Shown: positions 24,579 through 34,033, numbered from the stretch's first letter. The stretch is DNA of 64,000 nt from SIG307 sp964545045 (GCA_964545045.1 CAZJEN010000005.1:1-64000); one strand, 5' to 3'. The notes: generated by a model from the letters alone, not told the origin. Program-made: numbers and translations.

Positions 24579-27377
24579 TTAGTCTTCACCAAGCTTCAAC
24601 GCATTGGTAATCTTCATTGCCGCAATGTTACGAATCAATACCGCAATACAGATGCAAAGCATTACCGCAATTACTACAAACAGCTTCACCATATCGGCAC
24701 TGTCCGTAATCAAGGTCTGCGGAAGCACCTGCTTTTCTGCCGCATAGGCAATCTGAATCATCGGCACATACATACGGGAAGCCACAAGACCTACTCCCGC
24801 ACCGAAAACAATCGATAAAATACCGGAGAAAATCTGCTCGTTAATGAGCATATGTAAAATCTCATTCTTACGCATACCCATTGCGCGGAATACACCGAAC
24901 AAAAGCTCTCGCTCGCGAATGGAAAGAATCCAGTAAATCAGGTAACCGACACCACACAATAACAGAATGATAATAAAGCTCAGGGTCAGAATACCGTTGG
25001 TTCCCTGGAACAGCGTATCCGTACGGATATCCGCCAGATTACTCTGTAAACTCTCCACGGAAGTGTACTTATAGTCGTTTTCCTTTGCCCACTCATAGAA
25101 GAACTCCGCATCCGCCTCATTCGTTCTTAACCATACCTCATACGGACGAATATCAAAGCCTTCCTGTACTTGGGAAAGATTTGCCACCACAAGGTAATTG
25201 TCCTTCGTCACGATTTCACCTTCGGAAACCACCTGCTCCGTCGGTGCATAACCGGACCAATATTTCACAAAGCCGTAAATCGTACCCTGAATGCTGTTTC
25301 CTTCCGCATTCTCATAGGTCACCTTGTCGCCGATTCTCTTGCCCAGCTTTACGCGGAAGTTATCAGATACCAATACAGCCTCCGCATCGGTGGAAAGTAC
25401 ATTTAAGTACTCTCTCAAATGATACTCGTTTAACTGCTCGTTTCCGACTACAGTCTCACCGTATTCCTTGGTATTCACGGCAAATACCTCACCGAGACCA
25501 AGCACTTCTTTTCCCTGCTTAATCTGCACATCCTGACGGAACACTCTCGCCGCGCTCTCCACACCCGGAATCTCACCGTATTTCGAGAAATCCGGCTCCG
25601 TGTAGAACACTTCCGTGCCCGGATGGGTCTTTGCATAGGCTTCGTTATTCTTCCACTTCTCCTGTACCACAAGATTGGCACCGGTCAAATAAGTAGTATT
25701 TTGTTCCGCATTGGCAATGATGGTACGAGCCACCGTTGCATTAAAGATCCCCAGAGCCACCGTAAGAATGAGGAACAACATTACGAACTGCTGCTTTGCA
25801 CCGGTTCGGATCGTCTGCAGAAAAGATGCATACCCTGCCGGGCTCAGATTCTTCTTCCGAATCAGGAACAATACTTTAATCAGTAACGGCTGGATACGTA
25901 AAAACAGCATACCTACGCCGAGAATAAACAAGGAAGCACTAAAATACAACAACGGATCCAACGGCTCGCCTGCCATAACGCTCTCCGTCAATTCATCCAG
26001 TCTGCCGGAGAAATTGTAAAATCCGTACAATGCCACGCCTACGGCAATCACATCCAGATACAGCTTCTGCCAGAACTTCTTCTCGGAACGTGCCTTCTTA
26101 CGTTTTACATGTACGATGGACACGCCGCTGTACTTAAATACCGGAATTAAGGTAAGCAGTACCGAAGCCGCAATAGCGATTCCCGCATAGACGAATGCCT
26201 CACCGGTCAACTGTACCGGCAAATCTCTTCTGGCACCGAACTCCAAAAATGCCGTAGAAGAACCGATAACCTTACAAAGATAAATTCCCAACGGCAATCC
26301 CACCACAAAGGAAATACCTGCCAACACCAAATTCTGCATAAAATACAGACGGATAATCTGTCCCTTTCCGGCACCACGGCTCTTTAAAAGGGAAATCTCA
26401 CTCTGCTCCATGGAAAGCATCTGTCCGGAAATCATAAATAAGAATGCCGCCAAAAGTGCCAAAACCGGCACTTGTAAAATCAACAAGGTCGCATTGATTT
26501 TCTTTTCCTTGCCTACAAACTCATCCAAAACCTCTTCATAGCCGTCACAGGAGATCATCTTGCTGGCACTCTGAAGCTCGAGCAAACTGTCGATGCGTTC
26601 CTTTGCCTCTACGGCATCCTCCTGACGCAAGGTATTGCAGTCACTGACCACATACCAGGTAGCATTCAGGTTGTAGAGATTCATACGGTCGCCCCGGAAC
26701 ATCTGATCAAACAGGGTTTCCGATACGAAGATGCTGGTATCATAGGTTTCCGGAGATGCCGCCCAATAAGCGTCATCTTCGCCATTGCTCTTAATGATAC
26801 CCACAACACGAACCTTTAACGGTTCACCGTCAATATCCTTTACAGAAGAAAACGTCAATTCCTCTCCTATGATAAACTTCTGCTGCAACAATGCCGCTTC
26901 CGTTACCACCGCCTCCATGTATCCGTCCGCAGTAATTGCGTCTCCGTACATAGCACCGGAAATCACCTCACTGTGAGCCGGCAAATCAGACAACGTAGAA
27001 ATTTTTAAATCTCTCTTTTTTCCTTCCGTACGAGTCAGTGAAGACTCACCGTTAGCAAAGGAAAGACTGACATTCGCCACGTGCTGCAGCTGCTCTACAC
27101 CCAACTCGCCGCATACACGCCCGGAATACTCTTCCAAGGCCAGAAAATCCTCCCGGAACTCACCCTTTCGTGCCGTGGAAGACATCGTAATCAAACCTGC
27201 GTGAACCCCGTTTTTCTCTGCAAACGTATCGAACTCATCCGCCAACATGCGTTGCAAAGAAGCATCCTTATACATCGGATATCCCGCAGCAACCGCTACA
27301 AGCAGAATATTACCGATTAACAGACACATGGCAAGCCATTTTTTGTGTCTGAGTTTTTGTAACATAAACCGAAACAT
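24579..27377 (-). CDS. FtsX-like ABC permease
   Basis: This 932-residue membrane protein is the permease of the system. It opens with a membrane helix at about 15-33 and a large extracellular domain (to about 290). A first FtsX-type helix bundle runs about 295-420 (with LLKSRGAGKGQIIRLYF between helices), followed by more helices at about 440-560. A second extracellular domain spans about 570-790. The last FtsX bundle (about 800-925) has FGVFRAMGMRKNEIL. Such permeases use mechanotransmission to expel peptides, lipids or drugs, not classical import. The downstream ATPases and upstream adaptors are in one operon. The substrate is unknown. Confidence 0.9.
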   Translation of the reverse strand: MFRFMLQKLRHKKWLAMCLLIGNILLVAVAAGYPMYKDASLQRMLADEFDTFAEKNGVHAGLITMSSTARKGEFREDFLALEEYSGRVCGELGVEQLQHVANVSLSFANGESSLTRTEGKKRDLKISTLSDLPAHSEVISGAMYGDAITADGYMEAVVTEAALLQQKFIIGEELTFSSVKDIDGEPLKVRVVGIIKSNGEDDAYWAASPETYDTSIFVSETLFDQMFRGDRMNLYNLNATWYVVSDCNTLRQEDAVEAKERIDSLLELQSASKMISCDGYEEVLDEFVGKEKKINATLLILQVPVLALLAAFLFMISGQMLSMEQSEISLLKSRGAGKGQIIRLYFMQNLVLAGISFVVGLPLGIYLCKVIGSSTAFLEFGARRDLPVQLTGEAFVYAGIAIAASVLLTLIPVFKYSGVSIVHVKRKKARSEKKFWQKLYLDVIAVGVALYGFYNFSGRLDELTESVMAGEPLDPLLYFSASLFILGVGMLFLRIQPLLIKVLFLIRKKNLSPAGYASFLQTIRTGAKQQFVMLFLILTVALGIFNATVARTIIANAEQNTTYLTGANLVVQEKWKNNEAYAKTHPGTEVFYTEPDFSKYGEIPGVESAARVFRQDVQIKQGKEVLGLGEVFAVNTKEYGETVVGNEQLNEYHLREYLNVLSTDAEAVLVSDNFRVKLGKRIGDKVTYENAEGNSIQGTIYGFVKYWSGYAPTEQVVSEGEIVTKDNYLVVANLSQVQEGFDIRPYEVWLRTNEADAEFFYEWAKENDYKYTSVESLQSNLADIRTDTLFQGTNGILTLSFIIILLLCGVGYLIYWILSIRERELLFGVFRAMGMRKNEILHMLINEQIFSGILSIVFGAGVGLVASRMYVPMIQIAYAAEKQVLPQTLITDSADMVKLFVVIAVMLCICIAVLIRNIAAMKITNALKLGED

Positions 27378-27389
27378 GGAATCCTCCTA

Positions 27390-28418
27390 TTATTGAACTA
27401 ATATTTGTGCGCCCTCTTCCAAACCGTCAACTACCCAGTAAACCGAATTATTCTTACGTCCGAAGGTAAAGCCGACTGCGTGTAGCCCATACTCATCCTT
27501 TATCTTAACCATCTGTGTTCCGTTTGACATAAACACCGCATTGGCATCCAACAGCAATACATCCTTCATGTGAACGGTCTCTACGGTCACAGAGAGTCCG
27601 GAACCGTCATACAAATATTCGCTTTCTTCATCCAAACGGATCAAAGCGCTCGTTCCCGACAAATCCTCGGATACCGTTCCCGGAGATGCCGTAATTACGG
27701 TTCCCGTTCCAGTATGAGTCTTTCCGTCAATTTTTGCGGATACCTTTACGCTCTGTCCGTAACGGAACTGCTTGTTCTCGTTCGGCACCTGAATTAAACG
27801 CTCCTTCGGGTTAGCCACCACAATCGTATAAGAAGAAATCTTCGATCCGAAACGAGGAAATTCCTGTTCCAACAGGATACCGTCCTCTTCCATTACAATT
27901 TCCGTTGTATTTAAAGCTTCCTGCATTTCTATATAGGCATTTAAAGTCTCTTCGTAAGCAGAACCGCCCTCTCCGCGTTCCTCCATACGCTGCAACTGAC
28001 GTTCCGTAGACATCAACTGTATTTCATCAATTGCCACATAAATTCTGGCAATTGCCTCGCCCTCTTTCTTATTCGGGTTTTCCAGTCCCACAGCTTCCAT
28101 ATAGTACGTTTCTCCGTACGGGAAATAATAGCGAACCGTCTTTCTTTCCGGATAAACCACCTCTCCGGCCACTGTTGCCTCCATTACAAAATCACCGCGA
28201 CGGACCGTCGTAAACTTCTGGGTGTCGGAGGCGGTAGTTCCCAACGCTCCCGTATACAAAGTCTCCGAACTTTTTTCCGTCTGTATCGTCAAACCGGCAT
28301 TCTCTGCAGACACACCACTTTCTTCCGAACCGATTGCAGGTGCTGCCGCACAGGTTCCCATCACAACACAAAGTGTCAGGGCAAGTACCGTTTTCATTCC
28401 ACTCTTAATTCTTAACAT
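27390..28418 (-). CDS. Membrane-fusion/adaptor protein, third copy
   Basis: This 342-residue secreted protein has a hydrophobic signal near residues 9-25. It shares the HlyD/MacA-like plan of its two upstream neighbours: a beta-barrel region, a short charged helical hairpin (about 130-170) and a C-terminal MKIKDEYG...VVDGLEEGAQILVQ segment typical of adaptor membrane-proximal domains. It probably stabilises or gates the permease outside the membrane. I kept ATG 28418 because AAGGAG is nine bases upstream; it overlaps the previous gene by 14 bases. No lipobox is visible, unlike the two other adaptors. Confidence 0.78.
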   Translation of the reverse strand: MLRIKSGMKTVLALTLCVVMGTCAAAPAIGSEESGVSAENAGLTIQTEKSSETLYTGALGTTASDTQKFTTVRRGDFVMEATVAGEVVYPERKTVRYYFPYGETYYMEAVGLENPNKKEGEAIARIYVAIDEIQLMSTERQLQRMEERGEGGSAYEETLNAYIEMQEALNTTEIVMEEDGILLEQEFPRFGSKISSYTIVVANPKERLIQVPNENKQFRYGQSVKVSAKIDGKTHTGTGTVITASPGTVSEDLSGTSALIRLDEESEYLYDGSGLSVTVETVHMKDVLLLDANAVFMSNGTQMVKIKDEYGLHAVGFTFGRKNNSVYWVVDGLEEGAQILVQ

Positions 28419-29424
28419 ACACCCTGTCTCCTTCCTGCAAGCCTTCTACAATTTCCACATACACATCACTGCTATATCCGGTTACAACATCGCGACGCAC
28501 CCGGATATCCCCGTCCAGCAAATATACGTAGCTGCCGCTGCTGTCACGATAAATTGCCTTACTCGGAATGGAAAGTACATGGTCATGATAATTGCTCTTC
28601 ATACAAACAAGAACATAATCTCCCAGCTTTGCTCCGCTGTAATCCTCTGCGGAATAATAAGTATTCAAGCCTTCCTCTTCCATTAACTCTTCTATGTAGG
28701 TAACTTCCGTTTCTTTTCCGTTTACAATCGCATAAATCTCTTCATAATTACTGTAATCCGCTGGAGACAAATAACTTCCTACGGTAACATACAACCGGCT
28801 CGTATCAGCCAATGCCATAATCGGCTGTCCCGCAGAGACCGTGGTTCCTTCGCTTAAGCAGGCCGTAACCACACCGTCACACGATGCAAAAATCTGGCTC
28901 TTGCCCAACTTGGATCTGGCGTCCTCCCACGCAGCCCAAAGCTGCGGTTCCTGCATCGCCCACAATTCCCCGGCCTGTGCAATCAAAAGCTCCTGCCATT
29001 CCTTTTCGTCCTTGCCCGGCTTTGCCGCCAGCTTCTTCTTTGCCGCCTTTACCGTATCCATATAGACCTTCTTTTCGGACAAATACTTATTCAAAGCCTC
29101 GTTTGCGGCATTCACCACACCTTCCTCTTCCTGCTCTGCCAGCAAATCTCCCGCTTTTACTTCACTGCCCAATTCTACATAAAGCTTTGAAATTTTTCCG
29201 CTTGCCTCAAAGGAAAGTTCCTCGGTATACGGAGCCAGCTCCGCATCCCTTGTAGTCATTGTATACAAATCCCGGTACATTACGGTCTCGATATCCACAA
29301 CCGCTTCCACCGGTGTCAATAATTCTATTTCATTCTGCATTGCATCCTGCGTCCCGCAGCCGGCAATCCCAAGAATTACAAGTGCCGCTGCCACCGGATA
29401 CAATCCGTTTCTTTTCTTTCTCAT
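28405..29424 (-). CDS. Lipoprotein adaptor (HlyD/MacA-like), second copy
   Basis: This 339-residue adaptor has a lipobox (GIAGC, Cys23). It then shows the standard order: barrel strands, a biotinyl-lipoyl half (ASGKISKLYVELGSEVKAGD at about 74-93), a helical hairpin (about 105-170), the second lipoyl half (SCDGVVTACLSEGTTVSAGQ), and the C-terminal SYVYLLDGDIRVRRDVVTG...GLQEGDRV region. It should be lipid-anchored and contact the FtsX permease. It lies 12 bases downstream of the first adaptor. Confidence 0.86.
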   Translation of the reverse strand: MRKKRNGLYPVAAALVILGIAGCGTQDAMQNEIELLTPVEAVVDIETVMYRDLYTMTTRDAELAPYTEELSFEASGKISKLYVELGSEVKAGDLLAEQEEEGVVNAANEALNKYLSEKKVYMDTVKAAKKKLAAKPGKDEKEWQELLIAQAGELWAMQEPQLWAAWEDARSKLGKSQIFASCDGVVTACLSEGTTVSAGQPIMALADTSRLYVTVGSYLSPADYSNYEEIYAIVNGKETEVTYIEELMEEEGLNTYYSAEDYSGAKLGDYVLVCMKSNYHDHVLSIPSKAIYRDSSGSYVYLLDGDIRVRRDVVTGYSSDVYVEIVEGLQEGDRVYVKN

Positions 29425-29436
29425 ATTGTCCTCCTG

Positions 29437-30498
29437 TTAACGCAAAATTACTTCTTCGCCTTCTGTCAGTCCCTCCAGCACTTCCACACGGGAATCCGCC
29501 TGCAGACCTACCGTGATACTCTTAATCTGCCGGTTCCCTTCCTCGTCAAAGTAGTAAACATATGCCTTATCTCCGGCATAGTATACTGCGTTCTTCGGAA
29601 TACTGAGTGCATCCTCCTTCTCCTCCAATACAAGAGAATACAACACTCTCTGTCCCAATGTCATATTGTATTGCGGTACCGCAAGCTCAAACCGCATAAT
29701 TTTCTCATCTTCGTCTACTTCCGTCAGTACAGTCTCGTACTCAACACCGTTGCTGGTCGCAAACACGTAAGTATCGCCCACAGTAAAATAAGACGCATAT
29801 TCCACATCATCACACAAAAATGCACACTCTGCGCTGTCACTAATGGTTAATACCTTATTTCCGCCCCATGAAACAAAGCTGCTGCCGGTATCCCGCAAAT
29901 AGGTAATCGTGCCGTCCATGGTTGCATAAATCTTACAGCCCTCTACAAACCAATACAGTTCATCATACTGCATACGCTCCACATAAATGGCATCTTCCAA
30001 ATCCTCTGTCTGGATACGATATTTATCCTCCACTGCTACTACGCTTGCCTCATATTCCGTAGCCGACATGGAGCCTTGTTTACGGGACAACTGGGTAAGC
30101 TCCAGTTCCTTCTGCTCCCGCAAATGCTCTATCTTCATTTCCTGCGTCTTAATCCGATATTCCAGATTTGCAAGTTCCTCTTTCTCATCGTCACAGTATA
30201 CTTCTGCCAATAAATCGCCCTTCTCTACCGTATCTCCCATAGATACATATACACCTTCCAAACGGCGACCGTTTACATTAAACGATAAATTCTCAGACCT
30301 TACCTGCTGGTAATTTGCCACAAGCACCTTTGTCTTTTGAATCTTCCCCTTCTGTGCCTGCGTCATCTCATATGAACTAGTCGCATCATTCGTCACAAGA
30401 ATCGATGCCTTATCGTCTTCCTGCTTCAAATTACACCCGCACAGTGCAAGCATACAGGAGACCAATAACGCTCCCGCATAAAACCTTTTCCTTCCCAT
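29437..30498 (-). CDS. Lipoprotein adaptor (HlyD/MacA-like), first copy
   Basis: This 353-residue adaptor opens the operon. The signal peptide ends in a lipobox (ALCGC, Cys22). A lipoyl half reads NGRRLEGVYVSMGDTVEKGD, then a coiled-coil hairpin at about 108-170 (rich in Glu, Lys and Gln), the second lipoyl half TMDGTITYLRDTGSS, and an end with AYVYYFDEEGNRQIKSITVG and LEGLTEGEEVILR. The three adaptors are only distantly similar, so they are old duplicates. TTAGGAGGTTAC precedes the ATG. A weak promoter (TGGAAT, 17 bases, TAAAAT) may lie near 30560-30590. Confidence 0.86.
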   Translation of the reverse strand: MGRKRFYAGALLVSCMLALCGCNLKQEDDKASILVTNDATSSYEMTQAQKGKIQKTKVLVANYQQVRSENLSFNVNGRRLEGVYVSMGDTVEKGDLLAEVYCDDEKEELANLEYRIKTQEMKIEHLREQKELELTQLSRKQGSMSATEYEASVVAVEDKYRIQTEDLEDAIYVERMQYDELYWFVEGCKIYATMDGTITYLRDTGSSFVSWGGNKVLTISDSAECAFLCDDVEYASYFTVGDTYVFATSNGVEYETVLTEVDEDEKIMRFELAVPQYNMTLGQRVLYSLVLEEKEDALSIPKNAVYYAGDKAYVYYFDEEGNRQIKSITVGLQADSRVEVLEGLTEGEEVILR

Positions 30499-30622
30499 TG
30501 TAACCTCCTAATTGATGTTCCTGAATCTTCCTCCCAAAACGCACCCGCATTACATTTTATCATAAAAAACCATCATATTCCACAATAAATCTTGAATATA
30601 TTTTGTCTATTTTGTTAACTTT

Positions 30623-31003
30623 CGTGCAGGCAAAGCGAGCATAGAAGAGATTTTGGAAGCAAGCTTCCGAAAATCTCTGGTTATGCGAGCGCGCCCACGA
30701 CTGAGCGACGCAGTCGCGAGGTGTGGGTTTGTGCGNNNNNNNNNNNNNNNNNNNNNNNNNNNNNNNNNNNNNNNNNNNNNNNNNNNNNNNNNNNNNNNNN
30801 NNNNNNNNNNNNNNNNNNNNNNNNNNNNNNNNNNNGTGTGGGTTTGTGCGTAGCACTGCCTGCACGGAAATCTGCAATTATGCGAACTCTCCCACGACTG
30901 AGCGACTCAGTCGCGAAGTTGGGGGTGCACAAGGTCCGGTGGACCTTGGTTATGCACGGACCGAAACGGAGTGTAGACAAGCGCGTAGCGCGTTGCCTGC
31001 ACG
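30623..31003. repeat. Family B intergenic repeat, copy 2, gapped
   Basis: The ends are CGTGCAGGC (30623-30631) and GCCTGCACG (30995-31003). Read on the minus strand it contains the same modules as the other copies: CGACTGAGTCGCTCAGTCGTGGG hairpins, TTCGCAT and the distal AAGCTTGC / TATGCTCGCTTTGCC module at the far end. At least two units are present. An assembly gap of 100 N lies in the middle and the 15 bases on its two sides are identical, so the true unit number is not known. It abuts the T-run of the apgM-like gene's terminator. The rest of the 30499-31066 interval holds the adaptor operon's upstream region. Confidence 0.85.
30736..30835. other. Assembly gap of 100 N inside a family B repeat
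   Basis: Exactly 100 N, the usual placeholder for a gap of unknown size. GTGTGGGTTTGTGCG occurs immediately before and immediately after it, showing that a repeat unit was not resolved. Confidence 0.98.
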
Positions 31004-31042
31004 AAAAACCCCCAAAGAATCCATTTCGGATTCTCCGGGGGT
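31003..31042 (-). terminator. Intrinsic terminator of the threonine operon
   Basis: ACCCCC-AGAATCC (31008-31022) pairs with GGATTCT-GGGGGT (31028-31042), followed on the minus strand by TTTTT and then the family B end. Confidence 0.9.
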
Positions 31043-31066
31043 AAAACTTCCGTTTTCACGGTGTAT

Positions 31067-32269
31067 TTACTTTTCAAACAAGGTATCAATTAACTTGTAG
31101 CCTTCCGGATATAAGATGCCGGATGCCTTTGCTTCCTCCTCGTTGTAGAAGCCGATACGTCTGCGTTCCATAGTACTGTCATAGAGTAAGAACGGTACCG
31201 GATCGGAGGTGTGGGTACGGCAACGAATCGGCGTCGGATGATCCGGCATAATAAGGAGACGGAACTCTTCTCCCGCTGCCTTCATACCTTCTACCACCGT
31301 ACGGATTACCTTGGAATCCAGAGACTCGATTGCCTCTAACTTATTCGGCAAACTTCCCTGATGACCCATTTCATCCGGAGCCTCTACATGAACGTATGCA
31401 AAATCGTAACCGTCCTTGGTCAACGCATCTACCGCAGCCTGTGCCTTCCCTACATAATTCGTATGTAACGTACCGTCTGCGCCCGGCACTTCGATGACCT
31501 TCATGCCTGCGCCGATTGCGATACCCTTCAGTAAGTCTACCGCAGAAATCATAACGCCCTTTTTGCCGGTCTTTTCTTCAAAGCTGTCAAGTGCCGGTCT
31601 GGTACCTGCGCCCCAGAACCAGATGGAGTTTGCCTTATGTAAGCCCTTTGCGGCACGCTCCACATTTAACGGATGGTTATTTAAAATATCATAGCTCTTC
31701 TCCATCATCTCACGGAGCTTATCCTCCTTCGGAAGATAGTCACCGATGACCTTACCTAAAATATCGTGCGGCGGGGTAAGCGGTACCACCTGACCCTTAT
31801 CCCAGATCAGGAGATGGCGATAGCTGGTTCCTACATAGTAGCTGTAGATATCATCCTGTAATTCCTTCTTTACTGCCTCTAAGAGCACTGCCGCATCCTC
31901 TGTGGAAATCTCACTGGAACTGTGGTCGATAATGGTTCTCTCGGCATACGGTACATCCTCCTCGGATACCGTAACGATATTACAACGGAGCGCAATGTCC
32001 GTATCCTTCATCGGCACACCGATGGAAAGTGCCTCCAACGGAGAACGTCCGGTGTAATACTTCTTCGGGTTGTAACCAAGAACCGCTAAGTTTGCGGTAT
32101 CGCTTCCCGGGCTCATACCCTCCGGAATGGTTGCAGACAAGCCCACGACAGACTTTCCTGCCAGTTCATCCATCATCGGGGTATTTGCATGTGCAAGCGG
32201 AGTCTTACCACCGATTTCCGCAATCGGCTCATCCGCCATACCGTCACCTAAAACTACAATATACTTCAT
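31067..32269 (-). CDS. ApgM-family phosphoglycerate mutase-like protein, possible homoserine kinase
   Basis: This 400-residue protein belongs to the cofactor-independent phosphoglycerate mutase family of archaeal type (alkaline-phosphatase superfamily). Metal-site motifs are VLGDGMAD at the start (about 5-12), GYNPKKYYTGRSPLEA, YVHVEAPDEMGHQG (about 293-306) and IMPDHPTP (about 340). It is the last gene of an operon with homoserine dehydrogenase and an ACT protein. There is no homoserine kinase (thrB) in the operon. Members of this family in this context have been reported to serve as a non-orthologous homoserine kinase, so that role is at least as likely as glycolysis. The family is certain; the reaction is inference. 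Confidence 0.88.
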   Translation of the reverse strand: MKYIVVLGDGMADEPIAEIGGKTPLAHANTPMMDELAGKSVVGLSATIPEGMSPGSDTANLAVLGYNPKKYYTGRSPLEALSIGVPMKDTDIALRCNIVTVSEEDVPYAERTIIDHSSSEISTEDAAVLLEAVKKELQDDIYSYYVGTSYRHLLIWDKGQVVPLTPPHDILGKVIGDYLPKEDKLREMMEKSYDILNNHPLNVERAAKGLHKANSIWFWGAGTRPALDSFEEKTGKKGVMISAVDLLKGIAIGAGMKVIEVPGADGTLHTNYVGKAQAAVDALTKDGYDFAYVHVEAPDEMGHQGSLPNKLEAIESLDSKVIRTVVEGMKAAGEEFRLLIMPDHPTPIRCRTHTSDPVPFLLYDSTMERRRIGFYNEEEAKASGILYPEGYKLIDTLFEK

Positions 32270-32287
32270 ATCGATATCCTTCTTTCT

Positions 32288-33490
32288 TTATGCTTCTACA
32301 CGAATACGATTCTTTACGGTAACCTTCTTACTCTGCTCCGCAAAAGCCGCCTCGGTCATCTTTTCGGTCAGGAATGCAAACTCTCCGGTTACGCCCTCTG
32401 CCGTTACTTCCTTCACACTACCGAAGGCTGCCACAGCCGCATCCTTCTCCTCTGCCGGAACACGTACAAAGAATACGTTCTCAGCCTCATCACAGGAAGA
32501 AAGGGCCAGCTTCTTGCTGCTCCAATGGGTCATAATATTTGTTCCGACATGCTTAGCCGCATCTACGATATCCGCAACTACTGCACTTGCGGTCGGAAGT
32601 TTACCTGCACCGCGACCGTAGAACATTACGTCACCTAACATATTGCCCTTTACCAGGATACCGTTGAATACGTCATCTACACTGTACAACGGATGATGCT
32701 TATTAATCATACGTGGAGCCACCATGGCAAAGAACTTGTCACCCTGGCGATTGCCCATGCCGAGAAGCTTAATGGTGCATTCCAAACTCTGTGCATACTT
32801 CATGTCCTCAGCAGTAATCTTCGTAATACCCTCGGTGTAAATATCCTCAAAATCTACCTGCTTACCATAAGCAAGAGAGGTCAGAATCGCAAGCTTACGA
32901 CATGCATCATAGCCCTCTACGTCGGCTTCCGGATTACGCTCCGCATAGCCAAGCCTCTGTGCTTCCTTAAGAACGGTCTCGAAATCGGAACCGAAGTCAC
33001 GCATCTGGGTCAAAATATAGTTGGTGGTACCGTTTAAGATACCCGTAATTTCCATAATCTCATCTGCGGTTAAGGACTGGTTTAACGGACGGATAATCGG
33101 AATACCGCCACCGACGCTTGCCTCGAATAAGAAATTTAACTTATTCTGTTTCGCAATCTCAAGAAGCTCTGCACCATGCTTTGCTACAAGCTCCTTGTTG
33201 GAGGTACATACACTCTTTCCGTTCTCCAGACATGCCTTAACAAAATCATATGCCGGCTTTACACCGCCCATTACTTCCGCCACAATTTCTACTTCCGGAT
33301 CGTTTAAAATATCCTGGAAATCATGGGTCAAAATATTCTGTACCGGGTCTCCCGGGAAATCACGCAAATCCAATACGTGCTTTACTTCGATTTCCTTACC
33401 CGCACGCTTTGCGATGCTGTCCTTATTCTGATTTAATACCTCTACCACACCGGAACCTACGGTGCCGTATCCTAATACTGCAATTTTCAT
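32288..33490 (-). CDS. hom: Homoserine dehydrogenase
   Basis: This 400-residue enzyme reduces aspartate semialdehyde to homoserine with NAD(P)H, the branch point to threonine and methionine. The nucleotide-binding loop GYGTVGSGV is at residues 7-15. The catalytic region has SVGGGIPIIRPLNQSL, GILNGTTNYIL and EADVEGYDACRKLAIL with the catalytic Asp and Lys, and FYGRGAGKLPTASAVVADI. The length is slightly short for an enzyme with a C-terminal ACT domain, but residues about 340-385 look like a reduced one, so threonine feedback is possible. It lies between the ACT protein gene (17 bases) and the ApgM-like gene (18 bases). Confidence 0.96.
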   Translation of the reverse strand: MKIAVLGYGTVGSGVVEVLNQNKDSIAKRAGKEIEVKHVLDLRDFPGDPVQNILTHDFQDILNDPEVEIVAEVMGGVKPAYDFVKACLENGKSVCTSNKELVAKHGAELLEIAKQNKLNFLFEASVGGGIPIIRPLNQSLTADEIMEITGILNGTTNYILTQMRDFGSDFETVLKEAQRLGYAERNPEADVEGYDACRKLAILTSLAYGKQVDFEDIYTEGITKITAEDMKYAQSLECTIKLLGMGNRQGDKFFAMVAPRMINKHHPLYSVDDVFNGILVKGNMLGDVMFYGRGAGKLPTASAVVADIVDAAKHVGTNIMTHWSSKKLALSSCDEAENVFFVRVPAEEKDAAVAAFGSVKEVTAEGVTGEFAFLTEKMTEAAFAEQSKKVTVKNRIRVEA

Positions 33491-33507
33491 ATTGCTATCC
33501 TCCGTTA

Positions 33508-33948
33508 TTATTCTCTTCCTAAAATCTTAATATAATGCACTCCCGAAATCGCTTCCATACGTTCTACCAAAACCGTCGCTTCCTCTGTTTCCGGTCGCAT
33601 TTCCACGGAAATGGTAAGGGATGCGATTCCTCCAATCGGAATCGCCTGATGGATGGTCAATATGTTTGCATGACTCTTTGCAATCTCACTCAGTACCACA
33701 GACAGTAAGCCCGGCTGGTCATCCATCTGAAGCATAAAAGTAATGGTCCGTCCACGATTATTCTCGTGAAACGGAAAAATATCATCCTTATACTTATAGA
33801 AGGAGCTCCGGCTGATACCAACCGCTTCCGTTGCCTCCTGTACCGTAAGCACTCTTTCGGAATCCAGAAGACGTTTTGCTTCTACCACCTGTAACAACAC
33901 CTCGGGTACCGCTTTCTTTTTTACGATATAAAATTTTTCTTCTGCCAA
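33508..33948 (-). CDS. pheB: ACT-domain protein, PheB/UPF0735 family
   Basis: This protein of 146 residues has an N-terminal helix-turn-helix-like part (VLTVQEATEAVGISRSSFYK) and a C-terminal ACT domain (about 72-146: ITFMLQMDDQPGLLSVVLSEIA), typical of the PheB/UPF0735 family. It probably senses an amino acid and affects expression or activity of the threonine branch. The start is a TTG at 33948 behind AAAGGGGG; the length then equals that of known PheB proteins. An ATG at 34014 would give 168 residues but lies upstream of the promoter's -10 box, so it cannot be the start of this transcript. It is the first gene of the operon. Confidence 0.88.
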   Translation of the reverse strand: MAEEKFYIVKKKAVPEVLLQVVEAKRLLDSERVLTVQEATEAVGISRSSFYKYKDDIFPFHENNRGRTITFMLQMDDQPGLLSVVLSEIAKSHANILTIHQAIPIGGIASLTISVEMRPETEEATVLVERMEAISGVHYIKILGRE

Positions 33949-34004
33949 ACGATAGCCCCCTTTCGTGTTCGCGCCATAAAAACAATTGTCCGTATCAAGG
34001 AGAT

Positions 34005-34033
34005 ATAATACCACACTCCCTCGGAGAATGCAA
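34005..34033 (-). promoter_or_regulatory. Promoter of the pheB-hom-apgM operon
   Basis: TTGCAT (34028-34033) and TATTAT (34005-34010) are 17 bases apart on the minus strand. Confidence 0.8.

Noticed and set aside
33949..34014. Upstream ATG for the PheB-like gene
   Set aside because: It is upstream of the -10 box of the operon's promoter, so it cannot be on the transcript.
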